From Actinomadura livida (GTDB lineage: Bacteria; Actinomycetota; Actinomycetes; Streptosporangiales; Streptosporangiaceae), in the NCBI RefSeq assembly GCF_014648675.1, contig NZ_BMRO01000008.1, forward strand, positions 232,284-296,283: DNA of 64,000 nucleotides, written 5' to 3'. Positions within the stretch are counted from its first letter, which is position 1. Each line of letters starts with the position of its first letter. Shown here in pieces: positions 7,277 through 16,455 of this stretch. Both the position numbers and the translations under genes were made by a program. The notes beneath the pieces were generated by a model. It was not told the DNA's origin and did no database searches. It saw only the letters and a program-made list of their open reading frames with translations.

Positions 7277-10200
7277 TCACGGCGGCGTCCCGGGCGGGAT
7301 GACGTCCGCCTCGATGGAGAAGACCGGCTGGGTGCCGTTCCACCCGGTCTGCACGACGTTCCTGATGTAGTACCTGGTTCCGCGTGGAAGCACGAGTTCC
7401 CGCTGGTCAGGGTACGCGCTGCTCTGGCCCATCCACACCCCGTGCGCGCCCTGCGGGAGGTTGAGGCTCAGCCGGTAGTTGAAGCCCTGCCCGTCGACCT
7501 CCGTCGTACCCGAACCCAGCGATGTCGACATGTAGCCCGGCTCGTTCTGCACGGCCCCGACGAGGAGCATCGGATGCCTGCCCGCCAGAGGCATGCCGTC
7601 CGAGGCGAGCATGAAATTCACGTCGTGCAGCCCCCGCACCGCCTGGACGGGTTCTGGCAGCGGCCGGCTCAGCGCCTGGTCGAGTTCGTCGATCCGCCGC
7701 CAGAAGGCGTCGGGCGTGGGCTCACCGCCGAGGTAGCGCCGCAGGAACTCGCGCTGCTCATGGTTCTTCCACATCTCCTGCAGCCGGGCCTCCGGGTCCG
7801 TCTGCGTGACGACGTGCTGGATCAGCCGGCGCTGGTAGTCGGTGAGGTCCGGCCGGTTCCACATCTGGATCAGCTGGTCCCGATGCACCGGCATGGCGCC
7901 GCCGTTCAGGTACGCGAGGTGCTGGACGTAGTTCTGCTCCGTGTACAGGTGGGTCAGGTACCGTCCCACGTCCGCGCCGGGCCGCAGGTGCGGATTCGGC
8001 ATCGACTGCACCGTGTACCAGTGCAGCGCCTGCTGCAACTGGTGCGGCAGGTCGTGGTACACGTGCGCCAGCCGGTTCTCGCCGTACCGCTCGCCCTGCT
8101 CGTCGGTGTCGAAACGGCGGTAACCGTCCCGGTCGACGTGGCCTTCGCGCCGGAACCAGTCGCGCAGCCCCCGCGACTGCGCGTCGTCCCCGGGCCTGGC
8201 GGGATCCGTGCCGCGGTGCTCCTCCCGGCCCGGGGGACGGCCGTCGCGCCCGGCGGGCGATGCGGTGCCGTCCGGACCCGACGTCCGCCAGGTCCCGTCC
8301 GGCGGCCAGCCGGGGCGGGTCTGCCCGTCGGGACTCGTCCGGCCGGACGAGGCGTACACGTTGCCGTCGGCGTCCGTCCAGGCCAGTCCGCTGGGGGCGG
8401 TGACCGGCACGCCGAGCCGCTGCGCGAGCCGCGCGGCGAAGTCGCCGTCGCCGGTCCGGCACGACAGCAGCAGGACCTCGCGGCCGTTCCAGTTCGGGTC
8501 GTTGCGGATCAGGTCCGCCAGGTCGTCGGCGTCCAGCCGGCGGCCGCCGGGGAGCCGCAGCCCGTCCGCGTCGCCGTGCCCGTCCACCGTGAACCGCTGC
8601 GGGTCCGCCGGGACGCGCCGCGCGAGATCCCGCATGGCCGGGTCGGCGGGATCGTGGAACGACCGCCCCGCCGGGGTGGCGTCGCTGTCGCGGAAGACAT
8701 CGTGCAGATGCTGCGGCAGACCGTCCGGAACGGTCTCCGGGGCGTCGGCCTCGTCCCGCCGGACGGGCGCGTCCTCGCGATCCGGTTCCGCGTCGCGAAC
8801 GGATTCCGCGTCGCGGGAAGACCCCGGGTCCCGGGCGGGGTCCGCGTCGCGGGAAGGTCCTCTGCCGGGGGGCGGTTCCGCGTCGGGGGCGGGCTCTGCG
8901 GCCGGGGCCGGCTCGGTTTCCCGGGCGGGGTCCGCGTCGCGGGCCTGCCCGTCGCCGCGGTCGGTGCGCAGGTGCGGCGGCAGCGACTCGTTCAGCGCCG
9001 CGTCGAACCGCTCGTTGAGGCGCCGGTTGATCGCCTCACGGACGGCCCGCTCCTCCGGCGTCAGCGGCGCGTCGCGCTCACCGCGCGCCGCCCGCTCCTC
9101 CGCGACGTTCGGCAGGTCCCGCGACACCTCGTACAGCGAGTGCTCGTAGTCCGCAACGTCGTCGAACGACCGCAGGTGGAGGCGCAGCTCTCCGATGTGG
9201 CCGTTCGGCATCCGCACCGTCATCCGGATGTCGCGGTAGCCGCTCGGCTGCGGCTTGCGCAGCCGGTCCTTGATCGACACGATCTCGACATCGTGCCGCC
9301 GCGCGACGTCCTGGACCCGGTCCAGCGCCCGGTACAGGTCCGCGACGCTGTCGAACTGGACCTTCCCGCCCAGCAGGTCGTTGAGCGCGGACGCGTCCCC
9401 GTCGCTCTCGTTGATGATTTTGTCGAGGGCGCGGACCCGGTCCTTCGGCCCCGGCCGCATCTTGGCGTCGCCGGGATCGTTCGCCAGCTCGTTCAGCACG
9501 TTTCGGAGCGGCCCCGTGCCCTCCGCGGCACGCTGGTACAGCTCGTCCAGGTACCGGTTGACGAACTCGTTGTCCTTCGGGAGCGGCCCGCCGCCGGCGC
9601 GCTCCCGCTCGGCCTCCAGCGCCGCCTCGTCGAACCCCGGCTGCTTCGGGGACTTCCCCGGCCCGATCTCATCGATGACCCGGTCGCTGATGGCGACCTG
9701 CCAGTCCTCCAGCGGCGTCGGCGTGGGCTCCACCTGGCCTTCGCGCAGGATCGTGCCGGCGCCCCGCTCGTTCACCTCCCGGACCGAGTCCTCCAGGATG
9801 CGCACGGCGTCCGGATTGGTCAGCAGGCTGTGCAGCGTCCTCGGCCGCGCCAGCAGCGAATGCCGGAGCGAGTCCTCGGCCGGTGTCAGCGGCGGCGGGC
9901 CGCCGCCCTCCACGATCCGGGCGAGCTGGGGATGGTTCGGCAGCCGGTTCCGCAGGTCGTCGTCCAGCAGATCACCGAGCCGGTTCCCCTTGTCGTCGAC
10001 GATGGTCCCGCGGGCATCGTCCACCACCCGCCGGATCTGCTCGTTCTCGTGGATCCGCCGCATGAGCTCGGCATCGGCCGTCCGCTGCGGCGCGCCGTCA
10101 CCCTCGGCCGGCCGGGGCGCCGCGGACTGCATCGGCGCCCCGGACTCACTTCCGGTCGTGCCCGCGAGCATCGCCGGCGCGCCTGGCGCGGGTGCTTCCG

Positions 10201-13200
10201 GAGCGGCCGTGCTGCTGGTCGGTGCAGCCGCATCCGCAGCGGGAGTGCCTTGCGCAGGCGCAGCGGGCGTCGCCGGTGCAGGCGTGCCCGTGCCCGGTGC
10301 GGGGGTGCCCGTGCCCGGTGCGGGGGTGCCCGGTGCGGTCGGCGTGGCCGTGCCTGGCGTGGGTGTTCCGGTGGCCGGTGCGGGAGCACCCGGTGTGGCC
10401 GTGTCCGGCGATTGCGTGCCTGCGGCGGGAGTGGCCGTGTCCGCCGCGGGCTCGCCGGGCGTGCGAGCAGGGGGTGTCGCCGGAGTGGCCGGGCCTGCGG
10501 CCGGCGCGGGAGTACCGGGCGTGCCCGCCGCGGCGGCGTCCGGCGTGGGCGTGCCCGCGGCCGGGGCGGGCGTGGTCTGCGTCGGGGTGCCCGTGGTCGG
10601 GGTGCCCGTGGTCGGGGTGCCCGTGGTCTGGGTGCCGGGTGTCTGCGCGGTCCCCGGCTGGGACGTCTCGTACCACCCGTAGTGGGCACGGGCGTCCGGG
10701 CGCGGCGGGACCGGGGCGCCCGTGGACGCGGCCGGTGATCGCGGGGTCTCCGCGGCCTGCGGCGCTTCCGCGCTCCCGCCGGTCTGCGATGGCTCCCCGG
10801 TCTGCGGGGTCTGCGGGGTCTCGCCGGTTTGCGGGTCGGGCGGGGGCTGGTCGCCGTTCGGCTCGGGAGTGGGGCTGCTCCGGCGGAACCTTGGCTGTCC
10901 CGCGTCCCCCGGCTCGGCGGCCGTGTTCCCGTCCGTGCCCGGTGGGCGGGCCTGGCCGTTCCCTGCGGCGGGATCGGCCGACGGCGTCTGCGGACCGGTG
11001 CTCGCTGGGGCGGGGTTCGGCGGGACGGGCGGCGTGCTTCCCGGCGGCTGGGCGGGCGGGGCGGTGCCCCCGGGCGGCGAGGAGGCGGGAGGCGTCGTGC
11101 CGCCACCACTGCGCTGGCTCGGGTCGAGGTTGTGGTAACTCCGGTAGTGCGTGGTGGTGACCGGGGGGTTCTGGGAGTTGTCGGTCTCCGTCCAGCGGGT
11201 GTGGACGACCTCCGGAGTGATCCTCGGATCGTTCGGTTCCGGGAAGAAGTCGATCCGCTCGATCGTGACGTCGGGGTTGCGGGTGTGCCGCTGCTCGAGA
11301 AGGCTCTCGAACGACTGGCGCCAGGTGTCGGAGGGGAGGAGGTCCGCGCCCGAGTTCCCGCGGTTCGTGGGGCTCCACTGCGGGAAGTAGTTGATCCGCT
11401 CTCCCGGCCCCCGCCCCTCGTGCGGGAAGATGTGGCCGCCGTCGAAACGGCCGCCCGGGTACTCGCCGGTGCCCTTGCCGATGTGGCCGACCTTTTTCTG
11501 GACGGCCTCGTTGCGCTGCTCGTCGTCCGAGTGGGGCGTGTCGTACTCGGGACGTCCGCTGGCCGTGTCCGTCTGCCCGCGGCCGTCGGTGTGGAAGAGG
11601 AACGTCCCGGGCTCGACGCCGTTGTCGCCGAAGTCGCCGGTGCGGGCGGCGTCGGGCGGGTCGAGCGGCGGGTTGGGGTCGGCGGTCTGGAAGCGGTCGT
11701 GCGGCTCGACCAGGTAGTGGGTGTCGGGCCGGGGGACGCCCCACTTCTTGACGGTCCTGTTGCTGTCGCCCAGTTCCGGGTTGTAGCCGTGCTCCCGGTC
11801 GCCGTACCACGTCCGGACGTGCGTGACCTGCCGGTTCGCGTCCGTCCAGAAGACGCCGTGGAGCTTGCCGTCCGGGCCGCGCACCTCGATCCGCGAGTTC
11901 GGCGGGAGGTCCTGCCGGGCCGAGAACGGGCCGTCCGCCCCGACGTCGTAGGTACCCGGCCACCGCACCGGCGTCGCGTCCGGCGGGGGGTCGAACCTCG
12001 TGGCGGCGGGCGCCATGCCCTCGTCGCCGCCGGTGTGGGGCTCGCCCGTGAAGATGTGCGGCTCGTCGAACCCGAGCTCGACCTTGTGCGTGACGCCCGG
12101 GTCGGGACGGGTCAGGTCGACGTTCTCGTTCGGGTCGACGGTCGGGGCGCCGGGGTCCGCGGGCGTGACGTTGGTGACGTGGGTGACGTTGCCGTCGCCG
12201 TCCGTGTAAGCCTCGCTTCGGGGGACCTGGTTCCCCGCGGCATCGGTCTCGTAGACGGTGTACTTGGTGTTCGGCTCAAGCGGCGCCTGGTCGACCACCC
12301 GGTCGCCGGGCGCGAGATCGATGTTCTCTTCGCGGGTGTACGACGGCGGTGCCCAGTCGGCTTGCTGGTGAGGCAGCCCGCGCCCGGCCGGAGGATCGGT
12401 CCGCGCCTCCGCTTCGCCGTCCCCCGGCGGCGTGTCGTCGCCGGCGCCTTCGTCGGTGCTTCCCCGCCGGAAACGGGGGTCGCCCTCTCCCGGTCGAGGC
12501 TCGTCGCCGGAGCGTTGAGGCCCCTCGTCCGTGCGGGGCGGTGCGCTGTCCGCGGGCGGTGCGCTGTCCGCCCGTGGCTGCGTGCCGGTCGGGGGCGGCT
12601 GCGTTTCACCCGCCCGGGGCGGGGTCGCGTTGCCCTCGGGCGTCCGCCCCTGGCCGGCGGGTGCACCCTCCGCGGGGCTCTCACCGACCCGGTTCTGTGC
12701 CGGCGAGGTGTTCGGATCGGCCGGCGGCGCGTTGGGGTCGGGTGGGGGCGTGTTGGGGGTGGACGGCGGGGTGTTCGGGGCGGGGTTCGCCGGACCGCCG
12801 GACGCCTGGGGGGTGTTGGCGGGGGTCTGGGCGCCGAGGTGGCGGTCCATGACCTCGCCGATGGCGCGAGCCAGGTCGCGGGGGTCGTCGGAGAGGCGGT
12901 ACTCGGTGAACGCCTCCGCCAGCATCTCGTGCGGGTCGCCGGAGCCGTACTCCGACAGCCCGTCCGCGACCCGCTGCTGCGTGGCGGGGTCGTGCGGCTG
13001 CGTCGCGTCGTACGGGATGCCCAGGGCGTTGGACACGGCCTGGTTCAGGTCGGCGAGCATCTGCGGGTCGTTCAGGAGCTGCTCGCCGAGGTGGTGCCCG
13101 AACTCGTGCGTGAAGACGCCTTCCGTCGAGCCGCCGCCGGGCACGGTGAACCCGGTCTGTTCCTCGCTCGCGCCGTCCTGTGCGCGCTGCGCGTTGTCGG

Positions 13201-16144
13201 AGAAGGCGTCGTCGTTGATGTAGATGCCCGGGTCGTTCGCACCGGGTGTGGCGTAGGCGAGGACGTCCTCGTTGCCAGGCCCGAGGGACTGGGCGAAGTC
13301 CTCGGAGCCGATGTGGGACAGGCCCCGCATCGTCTCGGGATAGTCGGCGGCGAGCTGCCGGATGGCGTTGTTGATCTCCTGTGCGGCGGCAGGGTCGAGC
13401 GGGCTCGACGAGAAGTCGACGGTGGGCGCGTCATTGCCGAACTGGCTGAGGGCGTCCCGCGCCTGCTGCTCGGCGTCCGCGAGCTGCTGCGCCCGGTCGG
13501 GCCCGGCAGCGGCGTCGGACCCGTCACCCGGTGTGGTGCCGTCGGACTCCTTGTTGCGCGGCGGGTCCCCCTCCTGCGGGGAGGCGTCGTCCTGCCGTGG
13601 CGCCGGCTCGTTGCGGATGACGCCGTTGTCATCGATGTTCTCGATCGGCGGCGGGTTGGGGCGTCCGCCGGGGTCGTCGCCGCGCGCGGGCCGCGACTCC
13701 GGGCCGGACGACGGCGCCGGCCCGGGGGTGCCCGTGCCCGGTGCCGGCGGTGCGGGTGAACTCGCCGGGGACGAGGGCCTCGGGGCGCCACCGCCGGACG
13801 CGCTGCCGGACGGTGCGGGCGCGCCGCCCGGGGACGCCGTTCCCGCCGGGCCGCCCATCCCCATCGGCATGGGCGCGACGAAGGCGGACGGTCCGCCGGA
13901 GCCGCCCTGCTCCGGCGGCTGCATGGCGTCCTGCGTCCCGGGGTTTCCGTCCGGGCTGCGCGGATTCGGGTCGGCGGCGGTCTCGGCGGTCTCGCCGCCG
14001 GGCGCGGAGTCGCGGTCGGTCCCCGGGTCGCTCCCCGAGTCGGCCGCGGGGTCCCCGGCCGCGGGGCCCCCGGGCGGGGCGCCCTCGGTGCCGGTGCCGG
14101 GGGAGGACGAGTCGCCGTCGCGGGTGGGCGAGCCTCCGCCGCTCTCGTTCCCCGGCGCGGGTGAGCCGGTGCCGGTCGTGGACGCGGGCGCGGACGCGGG
14201 CGCGGGCGCGGGGGGGCTTTCGGCCGGCCGGGAGCCGATTCCGTCGCCGGGCGTCTGTGCGCCGCCCGGAGTCTGTGCGGTGTTCGCCGGCGTGCCGCCG
14301 TCGGGCGTCCCCGGAGCGGGGGACCCGGCGGTGGGCTGAGGCGCGCTGCCGTTGCCCGGTGCGGCGCTTCCGTCGCCGGGGGTCGGTGTGCCGCCCGGGG
14401 GAGGCGTCCCGGCGCCAGGTGAGTGCACCGCGCCGCGGGTGGACGAGGAACCGCCGGACGAGCCGTCGCCGGACGTGGAGCCGCCCCGGGACCCGGGACC
14501 GCTCCCCGGCGAGGGCGAGGACGACGAAGAAGATGACGGGGAAGAAGATGACGGGGAAGAGGAGGACGTGCCGGGAGACGAGCCGCCGCCGGCAGGCGCC
14601 GAGCCGCCGCCCGCCGCCGGTGCGCCGCCGCCCACCGGGGCCGCGCCACCGCCGACGACGCCTCCGCCCGCGGGAGCGGCGCCGCCGCCGGACGGGCCGG
14701 TGCCGCCGCCGAAGGAGCCGGAACCGGACGGGCTCGCGACCGAGCCGGCGCCGCCGGGGCCGGACGGGTTGCCGCCCAGACTCCCCCCGGAGGGGGATCC
14801 GCCATCGGGAGCCGATGAGGCCAGCGAAGATCCGCCGCCTCCGCCGCCGGTGTCGCCGAGCAGCGTGGCGATCCGGTTGCCGCCCCCTCCCCCGCCGGAG
14901 GATCCGCCACCGCCGGAATCACCGCCGCCCGAGTAGCCGCCGCCGCCCGAGTAGCCGCCACCGCCGGAGCCGCCGCCACCGCCGGAGCCGCCCCCGCCGG
15001 ATGAGCCGCCACCACCGCCGGAGGAGGAGCCGCCTCCGCCGCCGCCGCCTCCGGAGCCTCCGGAGCCGCCTCCGCCGCCGGACGACGAGCCCCCGCCGTC
15101 ACCGCCGCCCCCGCCACCGCCTGACGACGAAGGTGAGGGGCTCGGGTCGCCGCCGGACGCCGGTGTGGGGGTCGGGGTGGGTGTGGGTGTGGGTGTCGGT
15201 GTGGGGGTCGGCGGGTCTCCCCCGGGCAGCCCCGCGTTGTAGCTGCTGAGGCCGTCCCTGCCGCCGCCGACGGCACCGCCGAACGCCCCCGATGTGGCGC
15301 CCTTGGCGATGGCGTCCCAGGTCAGCGGGTCGCCATGGATCGCGGCCGTGGCGACCGTGCCGGCCACGCCGCTGATGCCCTCGGACAGCCCCTCCCGCAA
15401 CATGCCCCGGCCCATGTTGCCGAGTGCGGTGTCCGCGGTGTCGCCCAGGCCGGGAACCTTGCCCATGCCGTGCGAGACGCCGCCGGAGATGGCGCCGCCG
15501 ATCGCGCCGTCCAGGGTGGCCGCGCCGGTCTTCTTCCAGTCGACGCCGTCACGGTTGCCCTGCGCGATCTGCACGCCCTGGACGAGCAGGTCGAGCCCGC
15601 CGCCCTCCACGGCACCGACGATGGCGCCCCTCAGCACGGCGCCGAGGAACCGCTGGCTGAGCCGCTCCAGCAGCTCCTTGGCGATCGTTCTGGCGGAGAC
15701 CTGCGCCGCGACCTCCACGGCCGGGATGGCCGCCGTCGACGCGCCGAAGGTCGCGAACGCCGCCGCGATCAGGTAGGCGATCTCGATCGCCGTGATGATC
15801 AGCAGGGCGATGAACATGTACTTGGCGTACTCGATGTCGAGTGCGCCGCCGTCGAGCGTCTCGGCGAGCTGTCCGCACGACTCGACCAGTTTGGTCAGGA
15901 TCTGCGGGTCGGTGGTGACCCACTGCTCCCATTTCTGGCCGAACGCCTCGGCCGCGCCGCTGTCGAGCGCGGAGCGCACGTCGGACGCGGTCTGGACGAG
16001 CTCTTGGATCAGCCCGTCGACCTCGGTTCCGGCGGTCCGCCACGCCTCGGCGCAGCGGCGCATCGCCGTTTCGTCGCCTTCGGGCCAGTCGGCGCCGATG
16101 ATCCAACCCAGCCACTGGACCGGTTCCGGTATCTCGAGACCCAC
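7277..16144 (-). CDS. Giant multi-domain polymorphic toxin with CpnT-like N-terminus and C-terminal ADP-ribosyltransferase
   Basis: 2955 residues. Residues 1-310 form a WXG100/CpnT-like secretion domain with a hydrophobic helix near 108-134. A Gly/Ser/Pro/Thr-rich linker runs to about 930. Five enzyme-like modules follow, separated by Pro-rich linkers: a zincin with HEFGHH at 1013-1018; a DNA/RNA non-specific endonuclease-type module with FDGGH (His1571); a RelA/SpoT-type module with SGYRDI (2301-2306) and GELRLHL; a caspase-like module with His2523 in VDGHGD and Cys2562 in LLSCRTG; and an ADP-ribosyltransferase with Arg2837, STS 2873-2875 and Gln2914-x-Glu2916. It probably leaves through a type VII system with the WXG100-like protein encoded just before it. 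The GTG start lies nine bases after that gene's stop and has only a weak ribosome site, so it may depend on coupling. Confidence 0.9.
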   Translation of the reverse strand: MGLEIPEPVQWLGWIIGADWPEGDETAMRRCAEAWRTAGTEVDGLIQELVQTASDVRSALDSGAAEAFGQKWEQWVTTDPQILTKLVESCGQLAETLDGGALDIEYAKYMFIALLIITAIEIAYLIAAAFATFGASTAAIPAVEVAAQVSARTIAKELLERLSQRFLGAVLRGAIVGAVEGGGLDLLVQGVQIAQGNRDGVDWKKTGAATLDGAIGGAISGGVSHGMGKVPGLGDTADTALGNMGRGMLREGLSEGISGVAGTVATAAIHGDPLTWDAIAKGATSGAFGGAVGGGRDGLSSYNAGLPGGDPPTPTPTPTPTPTPTPTPASGGDPSPSPSSSGGGGGGGDGGGSSSGGGGGSGGSGGGGGGGGSSSGGGGGSSGGGGSGGGGGSGGGGYSGGGGYSGGGDSGGGGSSGGGGGGNRIATLLGDTGGGGGGSSLASSAPDGGSPSGGSLGGNPSGPGGAGSVASPSGSGSFGGGTGPSGGGAAPAGGGVVGGGAAPVGGGAPAAGGGSAPAGGGSSPGTSSSSPSSSSPSSSSSSSPSPGSGPGSRGGSTSGDGSSGGSSSTRGAVHSPGAGTPPPGGTPTPGDGSAAPGNGSAPQPTAGSPAPGTPDGGTPANTAQTPGGAQTPGDGIGSRPAESPPAPAPASAPASTTGTGSPAPGNESGGGSPTRDGDSSSPGTGTEGAPPGGPAAGDPAADSGSDPGTDRDSAPGGETAETAADPNPRSPDGNPGTQDAMQPPEQGGSGGPSAFVAPMPMGMGGPAGTASPGGAPAPSGSASGGGAPRPSSPASSPAPPAPGTGTPGPAPSSGPESRPARGDDPGGRPNPPPIENIDDNGVIRNEPAPRQDDASPQEGDPPRNKESDGTTPGDGSDAAAGPDRAQQLADAEQQARDALSQFGNDAPTVDFSSSPLDPAAAQEINNAIRQLAADYPETMRGLSHIGSEDFAQSLGPGNEDVLAYATPGANDPGIYINDDAFSDNAQRAQDGASEEQTGFTVPGGGSTEGVFTHEFGHHLGEQLLNDPQMLADLNQAVSNALGIPYDATQPHDPATQQRVADGLSEYGSGDPHEMLAEAFTEYRLSDDPRDLARAIGEVMDRHLGAQTPANTPQASGGPANPAPNTPPSTPNTPPPDPNAPPADPNTSPAQNRVGESPAEGAPAGQGRTPEGNATPPRAGETQPPPTGTQPRADSAPPADSAPPRTDEGPQRSGDEPRPGEGDPRFRRGSTDEGAGDDTPPGDGEAEARTDPPAGRGLPHQQADWAPPSYTREENIDLAPGDRVVDQAPLEPNTKYTVYETDAAGNQVPRSEAYTDGDGNVTHVTNVTPADPGAPTVDPNENVDLTRPDPGVTHKVELGFDEPHIFTGEPHTGGDEGMAPAATRFDPPPDATPVRWPGTYDVGADGPFSARQDLPPNSRIEVRGPDGKLHGVFWTDANRQVTHVRTWYGDREHGYNPELGDSNRTVKKWGVPRPDTHYLVEPHDRFQTADPNPPLDPPDAARTGDFGDNGVEPGTFLFHTDGRGQTDTASGRPEYDTPHSDDEQRNEAVQKKVGHIGKGTGEYPGGRFDGGHIFPHEGRGPGERINYFPQWSPTNRGNSGADLLPSDTWRQSFESLLEQRHTRNPDVTIERIDFFPEPNDPRITPEVVHTRWTETDNSQNPPVTTTHYRSYHNLDPSQRSGGGTTPPASSPPGGTAPPAQPPGSTPPVPPNPAPASTGPQTPSADPAAGNGQARPPGTDGNTAAEPGDAGQPRFRRSSPTPEPNGDQPPPDPQTGETPQTPQTGEPSQTGGSAEAPQAAETPRSPAASTGAPVPPRPDARAHYGWYETSQPGTAQTPGTQTTGTPTTGTPTTGTPTQTTPAPAAGTPTPDAAAAGTPGTPAPAAGPATPATPPARTPGEPAADTATPAAGTQSPDTATPGAPAPATGTPTPGTATPTAPGTPAPGTGTPAPGTGTPAPATPAAPAQGTPAADAAAPTSSTAAPEAPAPGAPAMLAGTTGSESGAPMQSAAPRPAEGDGAPQRTADAELMRRIHENEQIRRVVDDARGTIVDDKGNRLGDLLDDDLRNRLPNHPQLARIVEGGGPPPLTPAEDSLRHSLLARPRTLHSLLTNPDAVRILEDSVREVNERGAGTILREGQVEPTPTPLEDWQVAISDRVIDEIGPGKSPKQPGFDEAALEAERERAGGGPLPKDNEFVNRYLDELYQRAAEGTGPLRNVLNELANDPGDAKMRPGPKDRVRALDKIINESDGDASALNDLLGGKVQFDSVADLYRALDRVQDVARRHDVEIVSIKDRLRKPQPSGYRDIRMTVRMPNGHIGELRLHLRSFDDVADYEHSLYEVSRDLPNVAEERAARGERDAPLTPEERAVREAINRRLNERFDAALNESLPPHLRTDRGDGQARDADPARETEPAPAAEPAPDAEPPPGRGPSRDADPARDPGSSRDAESVRDAEPDREDAPVRRDEADAPETVPDGLPQHLHDVFRDSDATPAGRSFHDPADPAMRDLARRVPADPQRFTVDGHGDADGLRLPGGRRLDADDLADLIRNDPNWNGREVLLLSCRTGDGDFAARLAQRLGVPVTAPSGLAWTDADGNVYASSGRTSPDGQTRPGWPPDGTWRTSGPDGTASPAGRDGRPPGREEHRGTDPARPGDDAQSRGLRDWFRREGHVDRDGYRRFDTDEQGERYGENRLAHVYHDLPHQLQQALHWYTVQSMPNPHLRPGADVGRYLTHLYTEQNYVQHLAYLNGGAMPVHRDQLIQMWNRPDLTDYQRRLIQHVVTQTDPEARLQEMWKNHEQREFLRRYLGGEPTPDAFWRRIDELDQALSRPLPEPVQAVRGLHDVNFMLASDGMPLAGRHPMLLVGAVQNEPGYMSTSLGSGTTEVDGQGFNYRLSLNLPQGAHGVWMGQSSAYPDQRELVLPRGTRYYIRNVVQTGWNGTQPVFSIEADVIPPGTPP
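10281..10335 (-). repeat. Pro/Gly/Thr tandem repeat in toxin linker
   Basis: Tandem units of about 15-18 bases encode repeated GTGTPAP within the linker between the nuclease and RelA/SpoT modules. It is low-complexity coding sequence and a likely site of copy-number change. Confidence 0.75.
10584..10628 (-). repeat. Perfect 15-bp tandem repeat, three copies
   Basis: Three identical copies of GGGGTGCCCGTGGTC (plus strand), each encoding five residues of a TTGTP series in the toxin linker; a degenerate fourth copy follows. Perfect identity at the DNA level suggests recent slippage. Confidence 0.85.
14870..15125 (-). repeat. Gly/Ser-rich low-complexity region of toxin
   Basis: A run of GGC/GGA/TCC codons encodes an almost pure Gly/Ser segment (GGGGSGGGG-like) of about 85 residues, likely a flexible linker after the secretion domain. 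It creates a strongly purine/pyrimidine-asymmetric tract. Confidence 0.8.
15162..15212 (-). repeat. Thr-Pro dipeptide repeat
   Basis: A hexanucleotide-type repeat encodes about eight consecutive Thr-Pro dipeptides at the boundary between the toxin's N-terminal secretion domain and the Gly-rich linker (residue 311 onward). Confidence 0.85.
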
Positions 16145-16152
16145 GGTTCAGT

Positions 16153-16455
16153 TCACTTCAGCCTTGAGGCGTCCTCGGCCGCCTTGTAGGTCCTGGCCAT
16201 CTGGTCCACGCCCTTCTTGATGCCTTCAAGGCCGTCCTTGAGCTTGGGAAACGACTCCTGGACGCTTGTGCTCGGCTCCTTGTAGCCCTGCGCGAACGTC
16301 TTGCCGGTCTCGTCGGCTCCCCAGCACTCGCCCTCGGCGCTGAGCGCGGAGCTGAGCCGGTCGTAGATCGCCTTGAGCTGGCCGGCGCCCGTCTTGAATC
16401 CCTCGCCCGCGCGCTTCAGTTCCTCTGTGTCGACCTCTAGGTGCTCGTAGGTCAT
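16153..16455 (-). CDS. WXG100/ESAT-6-like type VII secretion protein
   Basis: 100 residues, predicted helical hairpin with the turn at ECWGADETGKTFAQGY (about residues 47-62). The WG-x-DE-x-G-x-x-F form is the variant often found beside CpnT-like toxins rather than a strict W-x-G. It should pair with the toxin's N-terminal domain or form a homodimer for export. The start overlaps the stop of the YbaB-like gene by ATGA and the toxin starts nine bases after it, so the three are coupled. Confidence 0.85.
   Translation of the reverse strand: MTYEHLEVDTEELKRAGEGFKTGAGQLKAIYDRLSSALSAEGECWGADETGKTFAQGYKEPSTSVQESFPKLKDGLEGIKKGVDQMARTYKAAEDASRLK

Noticed and set aside
10260..10640. Possible CRISPR-like or minisatellite array from regular 15-base repeats
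   Set aside because: Repeats are contiguous, without spacers, and in frame with the toxin; they encode Pro/Thr/Gly linker.
7184..10738. 1184-residue open frame on the plus strand, and a 976-residue one at 10829-13759
   Set aside because: They are antisense shadows of the giant toxin gene; composition is Arg/Val-rich with no domain, and the toxin frame has clear enzyme motifs.
16080..16160. Possible frameshift splitting WXG100-like gene and toxin
   Set aside because: The stop of the first and the GTG of the second are both clear, and separate small WXG100-like genes before CpnT-like toxins are the normal arrangement.
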